From assembly GCA_023389295.1 (NCBI GenBank), contig JAEWEO010000228.1, forward strand, positions 31,544 through 95,543: a stretch of 64,000 bases of DNA. Reading direction: 5' to 3'. Source of the DNA: Bacillota bacterium. Its GTDB lineage: Bacteria > Bacillota > Clostridia > Lachnospirales > Lachnospiraceae. The position numbers were made by a program, and so were the translations under genes. This document shows, in pieces, positions 45,099-54,167 of the stretch. The notes beneath the pieces are model-generated. The model ran no database searches and was not told where the DNA came from. It saw only the letters and a program-made list of their open reading frames with translations. Within the stretch, counting starts at the first letter, position 1. Every line of letters begins with the position of its first letter.

Positions 45099-46445
45099 AT
45101 GAAGCATAATTTTAAAGGTTGGAACAATGTATTTAACTTTACGTTTCGACAAGCAACAAAGGGCATGGGTTTTAAAGTAGTAACTACTCTAATGTCCCTT
45201 GTAATCATCGGAGCATTTATTCTAATCAATATATTAATAGCAAAACCGGACAAAGAAGATATCATTGTAACTTCTCCGATTATATCTGTCTTTGTTCTAG
45301 ATAATAGCGGGCTAGCACCCACGGATTATAAGGCTTTCAATCCGACACTATCCGAAGAAGCTTTTGCCCACATTACCTTTCACACCGTTACCGATCAAAC
45401 GAAGGAGACCGTAATACAGACTGCGGCAAATGACAGTCCTTTATCTATTGCTGTAATCATTACTGCTACAAGCGAAGGTTTTGAATTAGAAGCAGTTCTT
45501 CCTTCCAGTTCTAATATCTCCAAAGACCAGGCATCGGATGTGCTCTCACAAATGCAAACAGCCTTTGAAGCTAGTAAGCTAATGCAATCAGGCTTAACCG
45601 AAGAACAATTAAATTCCGTATTAAAACCCGTCGTTACCATGTATAGCGATATCGGTGAAAATACCAATGAAATCGTACATGCCATTAAACTTATCGCACC
45701 GATGCTCTTTGGCTTAATCCTATATATGATGTTGATTTTGTATAGCCAGACCATCAGCAAGTCCGTTTCCACCGAGAAGACCTCAAAGCTTATGGAAACC
45801 TTGTTGACTTCCGTACATCCTTATGCCTTGATAACAGGTAAGGTATTGGCGATTACTTCTATGGCAATTCTTCAATTTGTAACTTGGATTATTGCCGGTG
45901 TGATAGGTTTATATAGCGGTGATGCCATTGCTCACATCTTTTACCCCAAATACGAGAACTCCGTTATTACCATTATCAATTTCTTAAAGGATAATATCGG
46001 AGAAACCGCTATGAGTCTTCCTGCGGTCCTACTTGCCATTTTAGTTTTCTGTATCGGCTTCCTCTTCTACTGCGTAATTGCAGGTCTTGCAGGAAGTATG
46101 GTAGGAAAACCGGAGGATGTGGCTTCCACACAAGGTATTTTTACCCTTCCTATTGTCATCAGCTGGTTGGTTTGTTATCTGGCTCCCATAGCAGAAAATG
46201 AAGTATTAATGAGTGTATCAAGATTTATCCCCTTTACGATTCCTTTCTGTATCCCGGTGGAATTAATTACGGGAACCGTTGGTTTGTTACAGGGTGCTGT
46301 ATCCTTAATCATTCTTTCTCTCTTCTCTTTGTTTGTGATTATATTATCTGCAAGAATATACAAAGGTATCATATTATACAATGGCCAGACCATTAGCTTA
46401 AAAATGATAGGAAATGTACTAAAGTCCCATGATACAGATTCATAA
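45099..46445 (+). CDS. ABC-2 type permease, NatB-like (second)
   Basis: A 448-residue paralog of the preceding protein with the same layout: one N-terminal helix (about 27-48), an extracellular domain to about residue 205, then helices to the C-terminus. EKTSKLMETLLTSVHPYALITGKVL corresponds to the coupling motif. The two proteins share the ending pattern ARIYKGIILYNGQTISLK / AKVYEILILHNGNTIKIK, evidence of an old duplication. The start follows AAGGAGGAACGGAGG. A long hairpin ends the operon. The transported compound is unknown. Confidence 0.9.
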   Translation: MKHNFKGWNNVFNFTFRQATKGMGFKVVTTLMSLVIIGAFILINILIAKPDKEDIIVTSPIISVFVLDNSGLAPTDYKAFNPTLSEEAFAHITFHTVTDQTKETVIQTAANDSPLSIAVIITATSEGFELEAVLPSSSNISKDQASDVLSQMQTAFEASKLMQSGLTEEQLNSVLKPVVTMYSDIGENTNEIVHAIKLIAPMLFGLILYMMLILYSQTISKSVSTEKTSKLMETLLTSVHPYALITGKVLAITSMAILQFVTWIIAGVIGLYSGDAIAHIFYPKYENSVITIINFLKDNIGETAMSLPAVLLAILVFCIGFLFYCVIAGLAGSMVGKPEDVASTQGIFTLPIVISWLVCYLAPIAENEVLMSVSRFIPFTIPFCIPVELITGTVGLLQGAVSLIILSLFSLFVIILSARIYKGIILYNGQTISLKMIGNVLKSHDTDS

Positions 46446-46537
46446 TTAACTCGAAATGTAACCTACGACAATTTATTAGAGCTAGAATTGTGAGATTAAA
46501 CCAGATAATTTTACTAGAGATCCCTTGACATGAATCA

Positions 46538-46632
46538 TAAAGAGATAGCTAAGCCTAGTACCTTTCTGTAGTAGACAGAATATATACTGCCTATGAAAGA
46601 AGTTCTTTACTAGATTCTAGCTATCTCTTTTC
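46538..46632. terminator. Terminator between convergent genes
   Basis: AAAGAGATAGCTA and TAGCTATCTCTTT pair perfectly over 13 bases around a long loop (about 67 bases) that contains further pairing. It serves the ABC operon on one side and the uridine kinase on the other. Confidence 0.65.
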
Positions 46633-46657
46633 TATTCCTAACAAATAATTACATGTA

Positions 46658-47278
46658 TTAATCCTCTGATAATATCCCTTTGATACGGTGAATTAACATG
46701 TCTATTGCAACATCATTTCTGCCGCCTCTCGGTATAATAATATCAGCATATTTTTTATTCGGTTCCACAAACTGTTCATGCATGGGTTTTACTGTTTCTT
46801 TATACTGGTTTAGTACTGATTCTAAGGTTCTTCCCCTTTCGTTTACATCCCGAATTATTCGTCTCATTAAACGCTCATCTGCATCCGTATCTACATATAC
46901 CTTAATATCCATAAGCTCCAGCAACTTTGCATTTTCAAAAATAAGAAAGCCTTCTATAATAATAACCTTAGCCGGGTTTACTGTTACTGTTTCATTTAGC
47001 CTGGTATATTCTTTATAGGAGTAAACCGGTCGCTCAATAGGCTTATACTGTTTTAGCTTCTTAATATCTTCTATAAGTCTTTCGGTGTCGAAAGCATTGG
47101 GATGATCATAACTTAGTTTAATTCGTTCCTCAAAGGGTAACTCAGCATAGGAATGATAATAAAAGTCATGGCTTAATAATTCAACGCTATCTTTAAACTC
47201 TTCTTTAATTCGATTAGCAACAGTAGTTTTTCCCGAGGCTGATCCTCCGGCTACTCCAATGATGATAACATTTTTCAT
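46658..47278 (-). CDS. udk: Uridine kinase
   Basis: Start at ATG 47278 (MKNVIIIGVAGGSASGKT), six bases after GGAGG; two upstream in-frame starts lack a site. The 206-residue enzyme phosphorylates uridine and cytidine. The P-loop is GGSASGKTTVA, the nucleoside-binding region LLSHDFYYHSYAELPF, and the lid contains RRIIRDVNERGR. IIPRGGRNDVAIDMLI near the end is typical. It salvages pyrimidines and stands alone. Confidence 0.95.
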   Translation of the reverse strand: MKNVIIIGVAGGSASGKTTVANRIKEEFKDSVELLSHDFYYHSYAELPFEERIKLSYDHPNAFDTERLIEDIKKLKQYKPIERPVYSYKEYTRLNETVTVNPAKVIIIEGFLIFENAKLLELMDIKVYVDTDADERLMRRIIRDVNERGRTLESVLNQYKETVKPMHEQFVEPNKKYADIIIPRGGRNDVAIDMLIHRIKGILSED

Positions 47279-47317
47279 AAGTTCCTCCACCAAAAATTAA
47301 AGTATATTTCTCATCAA

Positions 47318-47370
47318 ATACGCCAAATTGTGCTCCTCTAGGCCTTCCTATCGGTTTCAATTTGGCGTAT
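47318..47370 (-). terminator. Long hairpin after the bacteriohemerythrin gene
   Basis: ATACGCCAAATTG and CAATTTGGCGTAT form a perfect 13-pair stem around a 27-base loop, 20 bases past the bacteriohemerythrin stop. A short T-rich tail follows on the minus strand. Confidence 0.55.
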
Positions 47371-47390
47371 GTTCTTTGATTCCTCTATGA

Positions 47391-47789
47391 TTATTCTGCT
47401 ATTAATTTATCACTTTTATAGATATGATCCACCAGCCATGTATTTAAGAAGTCCAGCAATTCTAAAAGTGCTTCTTTTTGATTTTCATCGATCTTCTCAG
47501 CCTGATATTCATTTATTTTCTCAATAAAGTCATTATGGGATACTTTTTGAGAAAATATTCTTTTGTACGATATGCTAGCCATATAACTCTCTTCGTGCTC
47601 GAAATGATATTGCGCATATTCTTTTAATTCCTTAATTACCTCAAGTATGTAATCATACTTGTCAGAGATAAAATCATTGGTCAACAATTCATAAGCTCTA
47701 TTAGCAATTTCAAAGAGTTTTGCGTGTTCCTGATCAATAAAATCTATTCCCGTCTTATATTCCGGTTTCATCTCGTACATAGCTTTCAC
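47391..47789 (-). CDS. Bacteriohemerythrin
   Basis: A 132-residue four-helix protein with the diiron ligands of the hemerythrin family: H near residue 22 (IDQEHAKLFEIAN), HFEHEESYM at 67-75, H in SHNDFIEKI and H in LVDHIYKSD followed by Asp. Such proteins bind O2 reversibly and in anaerobes are thought to serve O2 sensing, delivery or detoxification. There is no methyl-accepting or other fused domain. The start follows AGGAG. It lies alone, upstream of and divergent from the liv operon. Confidence 0.93.
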   Translation of the reverse strand: MKAMYEMKPEYKTGIDFIDQEHAKLFEIANRAYELLTNDFISDKYDYILEVIKELKEYAQYHFEHEESYMASISYKRIFSQKVSHNDFIEKINEYQAEKIDENQKEALLELLDFLNTWLVDHIYKSDKLIAE

Positions 47790-48051
47790 TCCTATTTCAT
47801 CTTATAGGTTATTTTAACAGTTGCTAATGTAAATTAATTACTTATGTTTCTCATTTGTTATATCGATAGTTTAGCATAACAATTTTAATTGTTCAAGATA
47901 TTATGTCGGAACCTAATTCGTTTTTTTGGCTATTACCATAATCAATACTGATATTGTGAGTATCGCTCCGATTATGCATTTTGCAGAGTTCTCTTTTTGC
48001 ATTAACATTTCAATTAAAAGTAAATTTTAACTTATTAATGGAATATACTTC

Positions 48052-48080
48052 TTGAATATAACAAATTAAAGTGTTATACT
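48052..48080 (+). promoter_or_regulatory. Promoter of the branched-chain amino acid importer
   Basis: TTGAAT (48052-48057), 17 bases, TATACT (48075-48080) form a good sigma-A promoter, about 55 bases before the livJ start. The remainder of the 47790-48135 gap shows no gene; a TTGTGAGTATCGC-like half-palindrome near 47955 has no known meaning. Confidence 0.6.
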
Positions 48081-48135
48081 TGCATCATATAAAGACAAAT
48101 GTCTTTGTCACAAAGACTATGGAGGAGTGTGTATT

Positions 48136-49308
48136 ATGAAACGTAAAGTGTTAGCATTAGTACTTATCATGTGTTTCGTTATTGGCATGTTATCTGCCTG
48201 CAGTAGTACTTCTAAGGAAAAATCAAATGTAATTAAGATCGGTGTATTCGAGCCCGTAACCGGTGAAAATGGCGGTGGTGGCTTCCAAGAGGTCCTCGGT
48301 ATGCGTTATGCCAATAAGGTTTATCCTACCGTTGAAATTGATGGGGTTACATACGATATCGAGCTGGTAGAAGTCGATAACAAAAGTGATAAAACAGAAG
48401 CAGTTAGTGCTGCTCAAACCTTAATCAGCTCCGGTGTTAAAGTGGTACTTGGTTCCTATGGTTCCGGTGTATCCATCGCTGCCGGTGAATTTTTTAAAGA
48501 AGCTAAAATACCTGCAATCGGTGCTTCTTGTACGAACCCTCAGGTAACTTTAGGTAATGATTATTATTTCCGTGTTTGCTTCTTAGATCCCTTCCAGGGT
48601 ACAGTAATGGCTAATTATGCTTATCAAGCTGATGCTAAAACAGCTGCTGTTATAACACAACTTGGCGATGATTATTCCTCCGGACTTGGAAGTTACTTTG
48701 TAACTGCTTTCAAAGAGCTGGCAGGTGAGAATTCCATCATATCCGAAGAACAATTCCAAACCAACCAGACCGACTTTAAAGCTATTTTAACCAATGTTAA
48801 GGCTGCTAATCCTGATGTCATCTTTGCTCCCTCCTCAATTGCTACGGCTCCTCTTATTATTAAACAAGCTCGTGAACTCGGAATCACCTGTCCTATCATG
48901 GCTGGTGACACTTGGGAGAATTCTACAATCATTGATAATGCTGGTGAATATGCAGAAGGTATTGTAATCTCCACTTTCTTTGATGATGCTGATCCAGCGA
49001 CTTCAGAGGCAGATTCCTTTATTAAAGGCTTCAAAGAGTATCTGGTAGAGAATAAGCAATCAGAGATTATTCCTGCTGTATCCGCTCTGGGATACGATGC
49101 ATACTTAGTTGCTCTCGAAGCAATTAAACAAGCTGCTTCCACAGATACAACTAAGATTCGTGATGCACTCACTAAGGTTCAGATCGATGGTGTTACCGGT
49201 TCCATCTCCTTTGATGAAAATGGTGATGCAAAAAAAGATATGGCATTTATCAAAACTGTTGAAAATGGAGCCTTTAAATTCTTAAAGACTGTAACCGTTA
49301 CAAAATAA
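48136..49308 (+). CDS. livJ: Branched-chain amino acid ABC transporter binding lipoprotein
   Basis: Start at ATG 48136 (MKRKVLALVLIM), with GGAGGAG upstream; a GTG three codons earlier is less likely. The 390-residue lipoprotein has a signal ending in LSAC and the mature region of Leu/Ile/Val-binding proteins: KIGVFEPVTGENGGGG, VVLGSYGSGVSIAAGEF (ligand loop), and LGDDYSSGLGSYF. It delivers leucine, isoleucine or valine to LivHMGF, whose genes follow. The gene is separated from livH by a hairpin and 308 bases, an arrangement that favours excess of the binding protein. Confidence 0.95.
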   Translation: MKRKVLALVLIMCFVIGMLSACSSTSKEKSNVIKIGVFEPVTGENGGGGFQEVLGMRYANKVYPTVEIDGVTYDIELVEVDNKSDKTEAVSAAQTLISSGVKVVLGSYGSGVSIAAGEFFKEAKIPAIGASCTNPQVTLGNDYYFRVCFLDPFQGTVMANYAYQADAKTAAVITQLGDDYSSGLGSYFVTAFKELAGENSIISEEQFQTNQTDFKAILTNVKAANPDVIFAPSSIATAPLIIKQARELGITCPIMAGDTWENSTIIDNAGEYAEGIVISTFFDDADPATSEADSFIKGFKEYLVENKQSEIIPAVSALGYDAYLVALEAIKQAASTDTTKIRDALTKVQIDGVTGSISFDENGDAKKDMAFIKTVENGAFKFLKTVTVTK

Positions 49309-49616
49309 TGTAGGAAAGATTAGAGGCTGCCTTCGTCTGATCTAGGCAGCCTCAATTATATGAAATTACTTTTAGGTGTAATAAGAATTTCCTTTCATGA
49401 ACTTATAATCAATCAGAAGATTGCGAAACTATATAGATTTTGCAATCGCCTAACTTATAATCAATGCATTATATGAAATATCTTCATCTTTTTATTAATG
49501 CCGTATATGAACTTACTTTAATGAACTTACTTTAATGAATTACCTTTTATAAACCTATAACCTCGTTTTGTGGTATTGGATTACATTTGGTTTCATAATA
49601 TTTTGGAGGACTTTGC
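49309..49616 (+). promoter_or_regulatory. Intergenic hairpin and repeats between livJ and livH
   Basis: GAGGCTGCC and GGCAGCCTC (49323-49353) form a nine-pair stem just after livJ, which would act as partial terminator or mRNA stabiliser. A second hairpin, GATTGCGAAA with TTTTGCAATC, lies at about 49420-49448. Two direct copies of GAACTTACTTTAAT are adjacent near 49508-49537. No gene or further known element is seen. Confidence 0.55.
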
Positions 49617-50498
49617 ATGACTTTATCAACTCTTTTCCAACATATTTTAACCGGTATTTCACTTGGTGGTGCTTATGCATTAATCGCCATCGGTTATACC
49701 ATGGTATATGGAATTTTAAGACTAATTAATTTTGCTCATGGGGATATCTTTATGATGGCAGGATATTTTATGATATTTTCTATGGCAGTTCTACCTTGGC
49801 AGATTTCTATCCCACTAGTAATCATCCTTACGATTATTCTGGCGGTAGTAATTGAACGTGTTGCCTATAAACCGATTCGTACCGCACCACGTATGTCAAT
49901 TATGATTTCTGCTATCGGCGTCTCCTATCTGTTACAAAATCTCGCAACTTATTTGTTTACAGCACTTCCTCGTGCATACCCCGAGATTCCTTTCCTTAAG
50001 AAAATATTCCAGATTGGAAGTATCTCTTCTTCTCTGGTTACCTTTATTACACCTGTTTTGACCATATTATTGGTTATCGCTCTCATGTTTCTTATCAACC
50101 ACACGAAAATCGGCATGGCGATGCGTGCCGTTTCTAAGGATTTTGAAACAGCCCAACTAATGGGGATCAAAATAAATAATACCATCAGCATTACCTTTGT
50201 AATTGGTGCCTTTCTTGCTGCAATCGGTTCTATTTTGTATTTTACGGATCGTATGTCCGTAACTCCTTTTAGCGGTACCTTACCTGGCTTAAAATGCTTT
50301 ATTGCTGCCGTTCTTGGCGGTATTGGTAGTATCCCGGGAGCTGTGGTGGGTGGCTTTATCATCGGCATCTGTGAGACCTTTTTGGTGGCTTTTGGTTATT
50401 CCACTTTTAGTGATGCCTTTACTTTTGTATTATTAATCTTAATCCTGCTAATCCGCCCTACCGGCTTGTTTGGCGAGAAAATGATTGATAAGGTGTAG
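49617..50498 (+). CDS. livH: Branched-chain amino acid ABC transporter permease LivH
   Basis: A 293-residue membrane protein with eight or so helices. GGAYALIAIGYTMVYGILRLINFAHGDIFMM is the family's N-terminal signature (landmark YTMVYGILRLINFAHGD), and RAVSKDFETAQLMGIKINNTI carries the loop that meets the ATPases. The Gly-rich AVLGGIGSIPGAVVGG near the end is also conserved. GGAGG lies nine bases before the start. It forms the channel with LivM. Confidence 0.96.
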   Translation: MTLSTLFQHILTGISLGGAYALIAIGYTMVYGILRLINFAHGDIFMMAGYFMIFSMAVLPWQISIPLVIILTIILAVVIERVAYKPIRTAPRMSIMISAIGVSYLLQNLATYLFTALPRAYPEIPFLKKIFQIGSISSSLVTFITPVLTILLVIALMFLINHTKIGMAMRAVSKDFETAQLMGIKINNTISITFVIGAFLAAIGSILYFTDRMSVTPFSGTLPGLKCFIAAVLGGIGSIPGAVVGGFIIGICETFLVAFGYSTFSDAFTFVLLILILLIRPTGLFGEKMIDKV

Positions 50499-50511
50499 GA
50501 GGGAGATCAAA

Positions 50512-51630
50512 ATGAAAAAGTCAAAAAAATTAATCTATTCTGCTATCCTTGCTGCAATTATCCTTGCCTTATTATTTTTTTTGGAAACGAATAAATATAC
50601 CTACGGTATGGCATATACCGTACTTCAAAAGGGTATGATTTTAGCCATCGTTGCCGTATCCATGAATCTGGTGACAGGCTTTACCGGCTTGTTCTCCCTA
50701 GGGCAGGCAGGTTTTATGGCAATTGGTGCCTATGTTACAGCTATCTTTTTAATTCCTGTAGACAGTATATCGGAGGTATATTATATCAGCGGAATATCAC
50801 CGGCTATTCTAGACTTTAAAACCTTGTTAGAATCAGGACCGGTCTTCGTACAGGTACTTCTGCCCTATATTGCACTTATCATAGGAGGATTGGTAGCTGC
50901 TGCCTTTGCAGCTCTGATCGGTTACCCCGTACTCAGGTTAAAGAGCGATTATCTTGCCATTGCTACTCTTGGCTTTTCTGAAATCATGAGAGCATTGATT
51001 TCAAGCCCTCAGATGGATACCATAACCAATGGTTCTTATGGGTTAAAGAAGATTCCAGGCTTTACCTCTTTATTTCAAACCTTTGCTATTATGGCTGTTT
51101 GTATTTTACTTATGGTGCTACTACTTCGCAGTACCTTTGGGCGAGCATTTCGTGCCATCCGTGAGGATGAGATCGCCGCAGAAGCCATGGGAATTAATCT
51201 GGCAAAACACAAACAATTATCCTTTGTCATCGGGTCTTTTTTCTCAGCCATTAGTGGAGGTATGCTGGCTATGTTTATGCGTTCTATCGACTCTAAAACC
51301 TTTAGTGTATCCTTAACCTATGATATTCTTCTGATTGTAGTCATTGGCGGTATTGGTAGTGTAACCGGTAGTTTATTTGCAGCCTTATTAGTTACCGTAA
51401 GTAAAGAATGGTGGTTTCGCTTCTTTGATAATCCCTTATTTATCGGAGATGTTCAGGTACCCTTGTTCCGCACCGGTTTTCGAATGGTCATTTTCTCCAT
51501 TGTATTATTGGTGGTTGTACTATTTTATCAACGAGGCATCATGGGTAAGAATGAGTTTTCCTGGGAACGACTTGAGAAAAGGTTACGCAAACTAATCTCC
51601 TCAAAAAAAGGAGGTGCAAAGAATGCCTAA
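50512..51630 (+). CDS. livM: Branched-chain amino acid ABC transporter permease LivM
   Basis: Start at ATG 50512 (MKKSKKLIYS), eight bases after GGAGGGAG. The 372-residue protein has about nine helices. VTGFTGLFSLGQAGFMAIGAYV is the family signature, FRAIREDEIAAEAMGINLAKHK the ATPase-contact loop, and VIGGIGSVTGSLFAALLV a conserved late segment. There is an insertion of about 30 residues near residues 85-115, common in clostridial members. It begins 13 bases after livH and overlaps livG by eight bases. Confidence 0.96.
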   Translation: MKKSKKLIYSAILAAIILALLFFLETNKYTYGMAYTVLQKGMILAIVAVSMNLVTGFTGLFSLGQAGFMAIGAYVTAIFLIPVDSISEVYYISGISPAILDFKTLLESGPVFVQVLLPYIALIIGGLVAAAFAALIGYPVLRLKSDYLAIATLGFSEIMRALISSPQMDTITNGSYGLKKIPGFTSLFQTFAIMAVCILLMVLLLRSTFGRAFRAIREDEIAAEAMGINLAKHKQLSFVIGSFFSAISGGMLAMFMRSIDSKTFSVSLTYDILLIVVIGGIGSVTGSLFAALLVTVSKEWWFRFFDNPLFIGDVQVPLFRTGFRMVIFSIVLLVVVLFYQRGIMGKNEFSWERLEKRLRKLISSKKGGAKNA

Positions 51631-52471
51631 TCAGATATTAAGTGTAAAGGATGTTACCATGCAGTTTGGTGGCGTGGTAGCCGTTAATAACCTTTCTCTT
51701 GAGGTAAATGAAAATGAGATTGTATCCTTAATTGGCCCTAACGGTGCGGGTAAAACAACTGCCTTCAACGTGATAACCGGTGTATACGCTCCAACCAACG
51801 GAGCCGTTTATTTGAAGGAACAGATGATCACAAGTAATTTTCCTAGGGGCAATAGGAAGCGGTTATATGCTGGAGAAAATAACGGTACATATACAATAGC
51901 CTTAAGAAAAACCCCGGATCAGATTACAAAACTGGGCGTTGCCCGTACCTTCCAAAACATACGTTTATTTAAGGAGTTATCTGCATTTGATAACGTATTG
52001 ATTGCAAAGCATATGCGCTCTAAAGCAAATATCTTCTCGGCTACTCTGGGTCTTAATTATAAGGAAGAACGACAGATGCGGGAAGAAACCATGGAACTCT
52101 TAGAAATACTAGGATTAACAGACGTGAAGGATGAAGTTGCAAATTCTCTCCCCTACGGACAACAGCGCCATCTAGAGATTGCCAGAGCCCTTGCTACTAA
52201 GCCTGAGCTTCTTCTACTTGATGAGCCGGCTGCCGGAATGAATCCGCAGGAAACCGATGAGCTCACTTCTTTTATCTTTGAGATACGTAAAAAGTTTAAC
52301 TTAACAATTTTCATGATTGAACATCATATGGATTTGGTTATGGATATCTCAGACCGAATTTATGTACTTGATTTCGGTAAATTAATCGCTTGTGGAACTC
52401 CACAGGAAATACAGAACAATCAACGTGTTATTGATGCATATTTGGGGGTACAGGAAGATGGCGAAGAATAA
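51623..52471 (+). CDS. livG: Branched-chain amino acid ABC transporter ATPase LivG
   Basis: Start at ATG 51623 (MPNQILSVKDV) with AAGGAGG eight bases upstream, overlapping livM by eight bases. The 282-residue protein has Walker A SLIGPNGAGKTTAF, Q-loop ARTFQNIRLFKEL, signature SLPYGQQRHLEIAR, Walker B LLLLDEPAAGMNP and H-loop MIEHHM. About 25 residues around FPRGNRKRLYAGENNGTY are inserted between Walker A and the Q-loop, compared with typical LivG; the insert is basic and could be a regulatory loop. It pairs with LivF. Confidence 0.95.
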   Translation: MPNQILSVKDVTMQFGGVVAVNNLSLEVNENEIVSLIGPNGAGKTTAFNVITGVYAPTNGAVYLKEQMITSNFPRGNRKRLYAGENNGTYTIALRKTPDQITKLGVARTFQNIRLFKELSAFDNVLIAKHMRSKANIFSATLGLNYKEERQMREETMELLEILGLTDVKDEVANSLPYGQQRHLEIARALATKPELLLLDEPAAGMNPQETDELTSFIFEIRKKFNLTIFMIEHHMDLVMDISDRIYVLDFGKLIACGTPQEIQNNQRVIDAYLGVQEDGEE

Positions 52472-53192
52472 TATATTATCACTAGAAAATCTATACGTAT
52501 CCTATGGTGGCATTCGAGCGGTGAAGGGAATCAGCCTCACCGTACCGGAGGGAGAGATTGTAACACTAATCGGTGCCAACGGAGCCGGTAAGAGTACTAT
52601 TCTTCGTACCATTGCAGGCCTAGTAAAAGCCGAAAGTGGTAAAATAACCTACCGCAGCGAAGACATCACAGGAAAGCCCACCACCTCCATTGTAGAGAAG
52701 GGAATTACTCTGGTTCCCGAGGGGCGCCGTGTATTCCCTGATTTAACGGTGCTTGAGAACTTAAAGATTGGTGCTTATCTTCGTAAGGATAATTTAGACG
52801 AGGATCTTCATTGGGTTTATGATTTATTTCCAAGACTAAAAGAGAGGTCCTGGCAAATGGCAGGCACCTTATCCGGAGGAGAGCAGCAAATGCTTGCCGT
52901 AGGCCGTGCCTTAATGAGCAAACCAAAGTTAATCATGATGGATGAACCCTCCTTAGGACTTGCTCCTATCATTGTTCAAGATATTATGAATATTATCAAG
53001 ACCATTAATAAGGAAGGCGTAACCATCCTCTTGGTAGAGCAGAATGCAAATCTCGCACTTAAGATTGCTCACTATGGCTATGTATGCGAGACGGGCAACA
53101 TCTCTATGCATGGAACCGGTACTGAATTACGAAATGATGCATCGGTGAAAGCTGCTTACCTGGGAAAAATGAGAAAGAAGCAGCAAGGATAA
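52458..53192 (+). CDS. livF: Branched-chain amino acid ABC transporter ATPase LivF
   Basis: Start at ATG 52458 (MAKNNILSLENL), overlapping livG by 14 bases; a longer frame upstream is livG in another frame. The 244-residue protein has Walker A LIGANGAGKSTILR, the Q-loop region LVPEGRRVFPDLTVLENL typical of LivF, signature TLSGGEQQMLAVGRAL, Walker B LIMMDEPSLGLAP and H-loop LLVEQN. A terminator follows, closing livJHMGF. Confidence 0.96.
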   Translation: MAKNNILSLENLYVSYGGIRAVKGISLTVPEGEIVTLIGANGAGKSTILRTIAGLVKAESGKITYRSEDITGKPTTSIVEKGITLVPEGRRVFPDLTVLENLKIGAYLRKDNLDEDLHWVYDLFPRLKERSWQMAGTLSGGEQQMLAVGRALMSKPKLIMMDEPSLGLAPIIVQDIMNIIKTINKEGVTILLVEQNANLALKIAHYGYVCETGNISMHGTGTELRNDASVKAAYLGKMRKKQQG

Positions 53193-53235
53193 ATCATTAA
53201 TAAATGTTAGCTCCTCAGATATTTTATAAAGCATA

Positions 53236-53288
53236 TAAAAAAGACCCTTTTTATCCCAAATAGGTGGATAGAAAGGGTCTCTTTTTAT
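53236..53288. terminator. Bidirectional terminator after livF
   Basis: AGACCCTTTTTATCC and GGATAGAAAGGGTCT form a long, nearly perfect stem between an A-run and a T-run; it serves livF and the convergent surface-protein gene. Confidence 0.85.
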
Positions 53289-53303
53289 GATATGATTTGT
53301 ACC

Positions 53304-54026
53304 CTATTTAACTCTTACATAACTGTTCTTGTTTGATTTAAGAGTAACACCCGCTATCAATAATGCGATTGCCCCCATACCATAGACAGTTCCTAGCGGA
53401 AGTTCGCCGGTCTTTGGAATGTTCACCGGATTATCTATGCCCATAATCATATAATCTGTTATAACCTTAATCGCATCCTCCTTAAGATCTCCATTTAAGC
53501 TTGTATCTGCTAGTATCTCATTTAATTGTTCTTGCCAATCATAGGATACTTCATTCATCGTTTCTACAAGAAAGGTAAGAATAGCAACCGTAAGGCTATC
53601 ACTCATATTACTTCTTGCCATTCTCAGATATTCCATAGCCGCAGTAGTTTCAAAATAAATATCATCCATTGCTAATAGATATCCAATACAAAATTGCTGG
53701 TCTCCTGATAGAGCTGCTACATCAAGATCCTTAAGTGTTTTACCATAAATTAATTGACAATAGCGCTCCGCATTATTCTTTCCATTCACATCCCAGGAAA
53801 GTGCATTAATGATTGCAGCTTTCACATCAATGGGATTATTTGCGTCAGCTAAGTATTTGGCCATGTCAGCTGTTATGGTATTTCGCCTACTGGCTTCCTC
53901 CACTATATCAACGTTATAATAAGCCTTGCTAAAAGGGGTGGATGTAACCGGGGAATCTGCATATGCCTTCTGGCTTACAAAAACTAAACCTATGAATACT
54001 GTGATTATTATGGCTAATTTCTTCAT
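53304..54026 (-). CDS. Secreted protein with LPXTG-like sortase signal (IPKTG)
   Basis: Start at ATG 54026 (MKKLAIIITVF) with AAGGAGG five bases upstream; the ATG before it overlaps the site. The 240-residue protein has a signal peptide likely cut after YADS or nearby (KAYADSPVT), a helical mature region of about 180 residues without a recognised domain, and a C-terminal sorting signal: NIPKTGELP near residue 202, a hydrophobic segment (GTVYGMGAIALLIAGVTL) and a basic tail KSNKNSYVRVK. So it should be attached to the cell wall by a sortase that accepts IPKTG. The sortase is not in the window. Function of the mature region is unknown. Confidence 0.8.
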   Translation of the reverse strand: MKKLAIIITVFIGLVFVSQKAYADSPVTSTPFSKAYYNVDIVEEASRRNTITADMAKYLADANNPIDVKAAIINALSWDVNGKNNAERYCQLIYGKTLKDLDVAALSGDQQFCIGYLLAMDDIYFETTAAMEYLRMARSNMSDSLTVAILTFLVETMNEVSYDWQEQLNEILADTSLNGDLKEDAIKVITDYMIMGIDNPVNIPKTGELPLGTVYGMGAIALLIAGVTLKSNKNSYVRVK

Positions 54027-54167
54027 CATTACCTCCTTAGATATGCTCTTTTGGTATACTTCATAGAAGAGCCCTTATTTATCATAGTATAGCATAATTT
54101 CCTATATCTGACATTAGTTATTTTATATCATTTAATTTTATCCTTATCTTGTAATCATATTCTTTAT

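Noticed and set aside
48693..49172. A 159-codon minus-strand frame inside livJ
   Set aside because: It is a shadow frame with no start signal, lying wholly within a gene of secure identity.
49380..49600. Short repeats between livJ and livH as a possible CRISPR array
   Set aside because: There are only two copies of each repeat, with no regular spacers and no cas genes nearby.
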